50,768 bases of DNA from JBCBJX01 sp038522735 (GTDB taxonomy: Bacteria > Pseudomonadota > Alphaproteobacteria > Caulobacterales > Parvularculaceae). The notes beneath the pieces are model-generated. The model was not told the origin of the DNA. It saw only the letters and a program-made list of their open reading frames with translations, and searched no databases. The translations under genes and the position numbers were made by a program. The stretch is taken from positions 1 through 50,768 of the forward strand of contig JBCBJX010000013.1 in assembly GCA_038522735.1 (NCBI GenBank), read 5' to 3'. Shown here one piece after another: positions 1 to 5,663 of the stretch. The stretch's first letter is position 1; each line of letters opens with the position of its first letter.

Positions 1-461
1 AGATGATCGACGTCGTGGAGAAAACCCGCGTCACCTATAACGAGCCGCCGCACCGGTTCGAGGCGGGGACGCCGCCGATCCTCGAAGCGATCGGCTTCGG
101 CGCGGCTCTTGAATGGATGGAGGCCCGGGGCGTTAAGGCGATCGCCGAGCATGAGGCGGGCGTCCTCGCCTACGCGAACGAGCGCCTCTCCGCCCTCAAC
201 TGGGTGGAGGTTTACGGCCAGGCGCCGGACAAGGCCGCCATCATCGCCTTCAATGTGGACGGCGCCCACGCCCACGACGTCGCGACCGTCCTCGACCGCA
301 AGGGCGTCGCCGTTCGCGCCGGCCACCATTGCTGTCAGCCGCTGATGACCCATCTGGGAGTAACGGCGACGGCGCGCGCGTCCATGGCGGCGTACACGAC
401 GCGCGCCGATATCGACCAATTCCTCGACGGGCTCAAGTCCGTCAGAAAGCTGTTCGGGTAA
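1..461 (+). CDS. sufS: SufS cysteine desulfurase, C-terminal part (5' end outside window)
   Basis: The reading frame is open from the left edge, so only the last 150 or so residues are present. SufS is a PLP enzyme that takes sulfur from cysteine and holds it as a persulfide for Fe-S cluster assembly by the cytosolic SUF machinery. The visible segment carries the substrate-binding stretch TYNEPPHRFEAGTPP and the active-site motif RAGHHCCQPLM, whose cysteine is the persulfide carrier in this family. The C-terminal small domain is complete and ends at TAA. The next gene starts 3 bp later, so it is almost certainly co-transcribed with sufT and sufA. The missing part should include the PLP lysine. 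Confidence 0.95.
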   Translation, partial: MIDVVEKTRVTYNEPPHRFEAGTPPILEAIGFGAALEWMEARGVKAIAEHEAGVLAYANERLSALNWVEVYGQAPDKAAIIAFNVDGAHAHDVATVLDRKGVAVRAGHHCCQPLMTHLGVTATARASMAAYTTRADIDQFLDGLKSVRKLFG

Positions 462-464
462 GCC

Positions 465-875
465 ATGACCGAGACGACCGAAACGACGCGAGACCTCATC
501 GACCTCGACCCGCCGACGCCGGCGGCTCCGGGACCCGGCGTGCAGCCGGACCAGGAGACCCTCGACAGGATGACTGTCGAGATCGTGAAGGCGCTGAAGT
601 CCGTCTACGATCCGGAGATCCCCGTCGATATCTACGAGCTCGGCCTCATCTACCAAGTCGATTACGACGAGGGAGATGAGGGCGGCCTCGTCAAGGTCGA
701 GATGACCCTGACGGCCCCCGGCTGCCCCGTCGCCGGCGAAATGCCCGGCTGGGTCCAGCAGGCGGTCGAACGCGTCGACGGCGTCGCCCGCTGCGACGTG
801 ACCATGACTTTCGAACCGCCCTGGGGGCCCGACAAGATGTCCGATGAAGCGAAGCTTGAGCTGGGGTGGATGTGA
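465..875 (+). CDS. sufT: SUF system maturation protein SufT (MIP18/DUF59 family)
   Basis: A 136-residue protein with a disordered, Pro-rich N-terminus (about residues 1-30) followed by a DUF59/MIP18 domain. Family landmarks are SVYDPEIPVDIYELGLIY, the conserved cysteine 87 in TLTAPGCPVA, and the closing FEPPWGPDKMSDEAKLELGW, which is very typical of SufT. SufT proteins help mature Fe-S proteins or deliver clusters. The gene starts 3 bp after sufS and sits in the suf operon, which supports the assignment over the paralogous DUF59 protein PaaD. The exact biochemical step is not known for this family. Confidence 0.93.
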   Translation: MTETTETTRDLIDLDPPTPAAPGPGVQPDQETLDRMTVEIVKALKSVYDPEIPVDIYELGLIYQVDYDEGDEGGLVKVEMTLTAPGCPVAGEMPGWVQQAVERVDGVARCDVTMTFEPPWGPDKMSDEAKLELGWM

Positions 876-888
876 GAGGACAGTTACA

Positions 889-1083
889 ATGCCGACCGAT
901 GCTCAGTTGAAAGCCCTACAGGCGGTTAGAGACAGGGAAGCCGGTAAGCCGGTCGTCGTTAATTCTGGTGATGCCGAAGAGTGCGTAGACAAAGGCTGGT
1001 TGGACTACATCAATGGTGGTTCCGACGTAAAACACCTCAGGCTGACAGAATTAGGAAAAAAAGCGCTGACTTCGAACGAGTAG
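889..1083 (+). CDS. Small hypothetical protein inserted in the suf operon
   Basis: A 64-residue ORF beginning MPTDAQLKALQAV. I chose the ATG at 889 because AGAGGA sits about 8 bp upstream; the longer reading from 844 would overlap sufT and lacks such a site. It lies 13 bp after sufT and ends 9 bp before sufA, so it is packed into the operon. A hand count gives 100 G+C in 195 bases (about 51%), far below its neighbours, and its codons include TTA, AAA and GTA that the neighbours avoid. The layout (helical N-terminus, GWLDYINGG, then LRLTELGKKAL) resembles a small winged-helix fold, but I recognise no family. It may be a transferred gene or a fast-evolving accessory factor. Confidence 0.75.
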   Translation: MPTDAQLKALQAVRDREAGKPVVVNSGDAEECVDKGWLDYINGGSDVKHLRLTELGKKALTSNE

Positions 1084-1092
1084 GACTACACG

Positions 1093-1470
1093 ATGCCCCG
1101 CAGACCCCGCCCGAAAGTCGTGACCCTGACGGACGCCGCCGCGTCGCGCATGCGCGCCATCATGGACGCGGCGGCCGAGGACTATCTCGGCGTGCGCATC
1201 TCCGTGAAGAACGGCGGCTGCGCCGGGATGGAGTACGATCTTCAGTACGCGACCGAGGCCGAGGCCCTCGACGAGCGCGTCGAGGAGAACGGCGTCCAGA
1301 TCCTCATCGACCCGAAGGCGATCCTCTTCCTCCTCGGAACCGAGATCGACTACGTGGTCGACAAGCTCTCGGCGAAGTTCGTCTTCAACAACCCCAACCA
1401 GACCGACGCCTGCGGCTGCGGGGAAAGCGTCACGCTGACCGCGGCGGATGCGAGCCTGCTGGAGGCTTGA
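1093..1470 (+). CDS. sufA: A-type Fe-S cluster carrier SufA (HesB/IscA family)
   Basis: A 125-residue A-type carrier. Its three cluster-ligating cysteines are visible: C43 in NGGCAGMEYDL, and C107 and C109 in the C-terminal DACGCGESVTL. Such proteins accept [2Fe-2S] or [4Fe-4S] clusters from the SUF scaffold and pass them to apo-enzymes. The N-terminus is basic (MPRRPRPKVV). Its place as last gene of the sufS-sufT operon argues for SufA over ErpA or IscA. A long palindrome (1480-1591) begins 10 bp after the stop and may end or stabilise the transcript. Confidence 0.93.
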   Translation: MPRRPRPKVVTLTDAAASRMRAIMDAAAEDYLGVRISVKNGGCAGMEYDLQYATEAEALDERVEENGVQILIDPKAILFLLGTEIDYVVDKLSAKFVFNNPNQTDACGCGESVTLTAADASLLEA

Positions 1471-1479
1471 ACGCGGGGC

Positions 1480-1591
1480 CGTCCTTCGTGACGCCGCCTG
1501 CGGCGGCTCCTCAGGACGAAGATCGCTCAAATCTGGAACAAACAGATCTTCGTCCTGAGGAGCCTCGCGCAGCGAGGCGTCACGAAGGACG
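1480..1591. repeat. Cloverleaf palindromic intergenic element, family A copy 1
   Basis: Outer arms CGTCCTTCGTGACGCC (1480-1495) and its exact reverse complement (1576-1591) enclose a second perfect stem of 20 bp (1505-1524 with 1545-1564). Two short lateral hairpins lie between them: CCGC/GCGG at 1494-1503 and CTCGC/GCGAG at 1564-1576. The single-strand fold would be cloverleaf-like. Diverged copies of the same design lie at 30234-30324 and 46521-46613. The CCTTCG...CTCCTCAGGA layout matches dispersed palindromes widespread in alphaproteobacterial intergenic regions. Being so symmetrical, it could also act as a terminator or 3'-end stabiliser for suf. Confidence 0.9.
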
Positions 1592-1643
1592 GCGGCGAGG
1601 GCTCGGGCTTGACCGGGGCGGCCCGGCCGCGCGCTAATGCGCC

Positions 1644-2006
1644 ATGGCCGTCTCCCAGGACTTCACGGACCTCGTCCTCGAGCGTCTCGCGCCCCTCGGC
1701 GACGTCCGGGCGCGGAAGATGTTCGGGGGCGTCGGCGTCTCCTGCGACGGGATGAACATCGCGATCCTCGCCGACGACGCCCTTTTTCTGAAGGTCGACG
1801 CCGAGACCCGCGCGGCGTTTGAAGCGGCCGGGCTCGAGCCCTTCACTTACGAAAAGAAGGACGGCGAGCGGGCCGTCATGGCCTATTATCAGGCGCCGGA
1901 GGACGTGTTCGACGATCCGGATGCGGCGATGGAGTGGGGCCGGCTAGCCCTTGACGCGGCGCTCCGCGCAGCGGCGAAGAAGAAGCCGAAAAAGAAGAAA
2001 GCGTAG
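1644..2006 (+). CDS. TfoX N-terminal domain protein
   Basis: A 120-residue protein made almost entirely of a TfoX-N domain: the signature RARKMFGGVGVSCDGMNIAILADD near residues 22-50, then FLKVD and YYQAPE..DDP further on. In Haemophilus, TfoX/Sxy activates competence genes, but stand-alone TfoX-N proteins in alphaproteobacteria have no settled role. The C-terminal TfoX domain is absent. The tail is strongly basic (AAAKKKPKKKKA), suggesting nucleic-acid contact. It lies between two palindromic repeats and converges with the helicase gene, so it appears to be a single-gene unit. Confidence 0.85.
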   Translation: MAVSQDFTDLVLERLAPLGDVRARKMFGGVGVSCDGMNIAILADDALFLKVDAETRAAFEAAGLEPFTYEKKDGERAVMAYYQAPEDVFDDPDAAMEWGRLALDAALRAAAKKKPKKKKA

Positions 2007-2020
2007 CTGTGTTCGCCAAG

Positions 2021-2120
2021 TTCCCGCGGCTTGACCGCGGGAGCCATGGAGCCGAGCGCGCCTGAAGAACCGGCCGGCACGAAAGAGCCATGGGCCCCGC
2101 GGTCGAGCCGCGGGGAGTCG
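2021..2120. repeat. Paired palindromes, family B copy 1
   Basis: Two short palindromes in opposite orientation: CCCGCGG-cttga-CCGCGGG at 2023-2041 and CCCCGCGG-tcgag-CCGCGGGG at 2095-2115. Each is bordered by GAGCCATGG on the side facing the other. The pair spans about 100 bp between the convergent TfoX-N and rhlE genes. A related pair lies at 12522-12661. This is the layout of REPIN/MITE-like dispersed elements, and it might also serve as a bidirectional terminator. Confidence 0.75.
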
Positions 2121-2136
2121 TGTGCGTGCGATATCG

Positions 2137-3696
2137 TCAGGCTGCTGCGGATTCGGAATTGTCCGTGGACGCTTTCCGGCGCACGGGCACTTCCCGGAGG
2201 AGAAAGTCCGGCGTGTGGTCGCCGAAGGCGACGACGCGTTCGCCGGCGTCCTCGTCCCGGTCGCGGCGCCGGCGGCGCGGGCGCTCTGGGCGCTCCGAAC
2301 GGCTGGGCCGCTCGCGACGCTGTTCGGTCGGTTTAACGTCCGGCTGGGCGTCGGCGGTCGCTTCGACGAGATCGGCGATCGGCTGATCGGTCGCGATCCC
2401 GGCGTCGCCGTCCTCGCGTTCGCTCCGGCGGCCGCGTCCGCGGCGCTCGCCCCTGCTGCGCTCCGGTCGCCCGGAGCGCTCGCCGTCGCGGCGGCGGCCC
2501 TTGCGCTCGCGGCCCGGCTTGTTCTCGACGCCGTCGAAGATCGCCGGGTCGAGTTCGTCCTCGTCGATCGCCTCGCGGCCGATCTCTTTCAGGATCGCTG
2601 AGTGGAACTTCTTGTCGTCCGGGCAGACCAGCATGAAGGCGGCGCCTTCGCGGCCGGCGCGGCCCGTCCGGCCGATGCGGTGGACGTAATCCTCCGCATG
2701 GATCGGCACGTCGAAATTGAACACGTGGGAGACGTCGGGAATGTCGAGCCCGCGGGCCGCGACGTCGGAGGCGATGAGAAGCTGGATATCGCCGGCGCGG
2801 AAGCCCGCCAGCGTCTCCATGCGATAGGCCTGGGGCAGGTCGCCATGGATCGGCCGGGCGTTGTAGCCGTATTTCTGTAAGGACTTCGCCAGAAGATCGA
2901 CGGTCGTTTTCCGGTTGCAGAAGATGATGCCGTTCTTCACGTCCGAGGTGTCGATCAGCTTGCGCAGGGCGACCCGTTTGCAGCGCTTGTCGTCGCGCGG
3001 TATCCGGACGATTTTCTGGGTGATGGTCGAAGCGGTCGTCGAGGGCTTCGCGACCTCGATCCGAACGGGCGCCTGCAGGAACTGGTTGGTGATGCGGACG
3101 ATCTCGTTCGGCATGGTCGCCGAGAAGAAGAGCGTCTGGCGCGTGAACGGCGTCAGTTTGAAGATGCGCTCGATGTCCGGGATGAAGCCCATATCGAGCA
3201 TCCGGTCGGCCTCGTCGACGACCATGATCTGCACGCCGGTCATCAGAAGCTTGCCGCGCTCGAAGTGGTCCAGCAGGCGGCCCGGCGTCGCGATGAGGAC
3301 GTCGACCCCGCGGTCGAGTTTCATCTCCTGATCTTTGAAGGAGACGCCGCCGATGAGGAGGGCCATCGTCAGCTTGTGATACTTCCCGTACTTCTCGAAG
3401 TTCTCGGCCACCTGCGCGGCGAGTTCGCGCGTCGGGCAGAGGACGAGGCTGCGGGGCATGCGCGCCTTGGCGCGGCCCTTCGAGAGGCGCTCGATCATCG
3501 GCAGGGTGAAAGAGGCGGTCTTGCCCGTGCCCGTCTGGGCGATGCCGAGCACGTCCTTGCCGGCGAGGGCTTCCGGGATGGCTGCGGCCTGAATAGGGGT
3601 GGGCTCGGTGTAGCCGGATTCATCCAGCGCTTTGAGGACCTCTTCTCCGAGGCCCAGATCCTTGAACGTCATGCGGTTCCAATATGCGGCGGACAT
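2137..3696 (-). CDS. rhlE: DEAD-box ATP-dependent RNA helicase, RhlE type
   Basis: A 519-residue DEAD-box helicase that unwinds RNA duplexes, probably in ribosome assembly or RNA decay. In order it shows the Q motif (GYTEPTPIQ), Walker A (AQTGTGKT), PTRELA, DEAD in VVDEADRMLDMGF, SAT, and the second RecA domain ending HRIGRTGRAGREG. A long Arg/Glu-rich disordered tail of about 100 residues follows, typical of RhlE and likely RNA-binding. The start is uncertain: ATG at 3696 is used, but ATG at 3672 (MTFKDLGLGEEV) fits the family N-terminus equally well. Neither has a strong Shine-Dalgarno sequence. Confidence 0.92.
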   Translation of the reverse strand: MSAAYWNRMTFKDLGLGEEVLKALDESGYTEPTPIQAAAIPEALAGKDVLGIAQTGTGKTASFTLPMIERLSKGRAKARMPRSLVLCPTRELAAQVAENFEKYGKYHKLTMALLIGGVSFKDQEMKLDRGVDVLIATPGRLLDHFERGKLLMTGVQIMVVDEADRMLDMGFIPDIERIFKLTPFTRQTLFFSATMPNEIVRITNQFLQAPVRIEVAKPSTTASTITQKIVRIPRDDKRCKRVALRKLIDTSDVKNGIIFCNRKTTVDLLAKSLQKYGYNARPIHGDLPQAYRMETLAGFRAGDIQLLIASDVAARGLDIPDVSHVFNFDVPIHAEDYVHRIGRTGRAGREGAAFMLVCPDDKKFHSAILKEIGREAIDEDELDPAIFDGVENKPGRERKGRRRDGERSGRPERSRGERRGRGRRSEREDGDAGIATDQPIADLVEATADAQPDVKPTEQRRERPSRSERPERPRRRRRDRDEDAGERVVAFGDHTPDFLLREVPVRRKASTDNSESAAA

Positions 3697-3947
3697 TAAA
3701 TTCAACGCCCCGCCTCTCCGCCATTGGAAAGCGATGCGCTCATGAAGTCGGTCTTAGAAAACGCCCCCCGACGTTTTCGGTCCCGGCTGCTCGTCTTCGT
3801 TGGTTTCGAGCAAGCCTTGCGCCGAGTCGCGTGCTGCAGCGCCGTCGGCGATAGGGGGCGGCTAGGGGATTTTCAGGAAAGAGTCAATAAAACGCCGGTT
3901 CGCGCCCGCCCGTGGCGGGCCTTCGAAGAACACGATATGAGCCGCCG

Positions 3948-4571
3948 ATGGCGAACCGGAACACAGTCGCGGTCCTCACCGGCGACATTGTGAAGTCGAC
4001 GAAAATGAAGCCCGCGGAGCTGGAGCGCGTGCGCGACGCGATCCTGCGCGCGGCGGACGCGGCCGGCGCCGGCTGGCAGGACTTGCCGCCGGTGGCGTCG
4101 GCGGAGTTTTTCCGCGGCGACGCCTGGCAGGCCCATATTCCGGACGGGCGTTTCGGCGTGCGGGCGGCGCTCTTCGCGCGGGCCGCCGCCATCGCCGCGG
4201 GCGGCGACACCCGCGTCGCCATCGGCCTCGGCGGCGTCGATGATCTGAACGAAAAGCGGGTCTCCATGTCCCGGGGCGAGGCGTTTGAACGATCAGGCAA
4301 GGCTCTCGACAGGATGGGAGGCGCGGGTCTCGCCATAGATGGCGGCGCCGAGAACCCGGCGACAGCGGTTCTGGGGCTGATCGACCATATCGCGAGCGGA
4401 TGGACCGCCCGTCAGGCGGAGATGATGTTGCAGGTTCTCCCCCCGTCGGGCCGGTCGATGGCGGCCATCGCAGAAGCGGAAGGCGTGAGCCGTCAGGCGG
4501 TGTCGAAGTCCCTCGCGGCCGCCGGCGCCGACGCGATCCTGCAGGCGCTCGAGGCGCTGGAAACCGGATGA
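3948..4571 (+). CDS. SatD family protein: cyclase-like domain fused to helix-turn-helix
   Basis: A 207-residue protein starting MANRNTVAVLTGDIVKST. SatD proteins are known from the streptococcal acid-tolerance sat locus; their mechanism is unclear. By eye the first 125 residues follow the class III nucleotidyl cyclase pattern: LTGDIVKST (D13) at the first metal aspartate, FFRGDAWQAHIPD (D58) at the second, RVAIGLGGV at the RVGIHTGEV position, and EAFERSGKAL where cyclases have AVNRAARL. The catalytic Asn and Arg would be Glu114 and Lys118, so cyclase activity is doubtful. Residues 167-190 (SGRSMAAIAEAEGVSRQAVS) form a helix-turn-helix. It precedes a DUF3307 membrane protein. The cyclase resemblance is my reading, not an established annotation. 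Confidence 0.8.
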   Translation: MANRNTVAVLTGDIVKSTKMKPAELERVRDAILRAADAAGAGWQDLPPVASAEFFRGDAWQAHIPDGRFGVRAALFARAAAIAAGGDTRVAIGLGGVDDLNEKRVSMSRGEAFERSGKALDRMGGAGLAIDGGAENPATAVLGLIDHIASGWTARQAEMMLQVLPPSGRSMAAIAEAEGVSRQAVSKSLAAAGADAILQALEALETG

Positions 4572-4685
4572 GCCGTGCGATCCGTCCTGTTCGTCAGCCG
4601 GGAATGGTTGCGATCGCTGATGCAGCCGTTTTCGGTTGCGGCGTCTCGCGGGCTGTCTTCGGGCGAAGGGGCCGGCAGACTAGAG

Positions 4686-4731
4686 TCAACCAAATTTGGT
4701 TTCATGTCGAAAGTCAACCGTTTTTGGTTGA
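4686..4731. promoter_or_regulatory. Tandem dyad operator TCAACC-N6-GGTTGA
   Basis: Two similar dyads lie in the 280-bp gap before the DUF3307 gene. The right one is perfect: TCAACC (4714-4719), six bases, GGTTGA (4726-4731). The left one (4686-4703) has TCAACC, six bases, GGTTTC, with a perfect 14-bp core AACCAAATTTGGTT (4688-4701). Their centres are 28 bp apart. The local AT-richness is unusual for this genome, and GATAAGAT just downstream could hold a -10 element. SatD, encoded just upstream and carrying a helix-turn-helix, is the obvious candidate binder, but that is inference. The rest of 4572-4851 shows no gene. Confidence 0.6.
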
Positions 4732-4851
4732 TAAGATGATGGGCCAATCACGGCCAGGCGCGGCTGTATCGTCGAAAACAGCCTGCATGGGCTGTGGCGA
4801 GGGGAGCGTCGGTCGGGCGCGTGTCGCGACGGCGACGGACGGCCGGCCCGC

Positions 4852-5649
4852 ATGAGCGCCGCCGGCTTCGAGACGCTGATCGTCCTCCTGCTCGCTCATG
4901 TGCTGGGCGATTTTGTTCTGCAGACGGACCGCATCGCTGCGGAGAAGCGGGCGCTTCCGGCCTTCGCGGCGCATATCGCCCATGTGGCGCTCCTGACCGC
5001 GCTCGCGGTCGGATTTGCAGGCGGCGGCCTCGTGCTCGCCGCGGTGGTCGCGAGCCACGCCGCCATGGATTTCCTGAAGGCGAGCGTCCTCGATCGGGCG
5101 TCGGCGGGCGGCGACCCGGACCGGCGGGCGGGGCTCCTCTGGACCCGGCCGCCGCCGATCGGTGCGTTTCTCATTGATCAGGGCGTCCACATCGCCGTCA
5201 TCGCGGCGGTCGCGCTGTCCGCGCCGGAGGCGGCGCGGGCGGGTGGGCTCGGGTGGATCTTCGGGGAGCCGGGGGCGCCGGCGCTTCTTCTCCAAAGCCT
5301 CGTCGTCGTCGTCGCCCTTATCGCGCTCCTTCCCATGGGCTCGATCATGATCCGCGTCGCGACCGGCGAGTTCGCCGCCGAGACCAAGCCCGAGGACGGC
5401 GGCATGACGGGGGCGGGGCGGGCGATCGGCTATGTGGAGCGGATCATCGTCCTCGCGCTCGCCCTCGGCGGGGAGTTCGGCGCCGTCGGCTTCGTCATCG
5501 CCGCGAAATCCATTCTGCGCTTCGGCGACCTCGCCCGCGGCGAGGACCGCAAGACATCCGAATACATCATCTTCGGCACCCTGATGAGCTTCGCCTGGGC
5601 GCTGGTCGTCGCGCTCCTCGCGCGGACGGGGCTTTCAGTTCCGGGGTAG
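4852..5649 (+). CDS. DUF3307 polytopic membrane protein
   Basis: A 265-residue inner-membrane protein with about six or seven hydrophobic segments. The N-terminal DUF3307 half carries conserved polar residues at membrane edges: H16, D20 and Q24 in LLAHVLGDFVLQTD, H41/H44, H69 and D73 in ASHAAMDFLK, and D109-Q110-H113 in FLIDQGVHI. That clustering suggests metal binding or hydrolase-like chemistry, but no function is established. The C-terminal half (GSIMIRVATGEFAAE...ILRFGD) is well conserved in longer members. DUF3307 genes often neighbour SatD genes, as here, so the two probably act together. Confidence 0.82.
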   Translation: MSAAGFETLIVLLLAHVLGDFVLQTDRIAAEKRALPAFAAHIAHVALLTALAVGFAGGGLVLAAVVASHAAMDFLKASVLDRASAGGDPDRRAGLLWTRPPPIGAFLIDQGVHIAVIAAVALSAPEAARAGGLGWIFGEPGAPALLLQSLVVVVALIALLPMGSIMIRVATGEFAAETKPEDGGMTGAGRAIGYVERIIVLALALGGEFGAVGFVIAAKSILRFGDLARGEDRKTSEYIIFGTLMSFAWALVVALLARTGLSVPG

Positions 5650-5663
5650 CGCGGAGCCACCGC

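Noticed and set aside
1480..1591. A CRISPR-like repeat
   Set aside because: The symmetry is one folded palindrome, not direct repeats with unique spacers; no CRISPR array is visible anywhere in the window.
3724..3993. 89-residue ORF before satD
   Set aside because: It overlaps the satD start and has no family text or ribosome binding site; the gap 3697-3947 appears to be non-coding.
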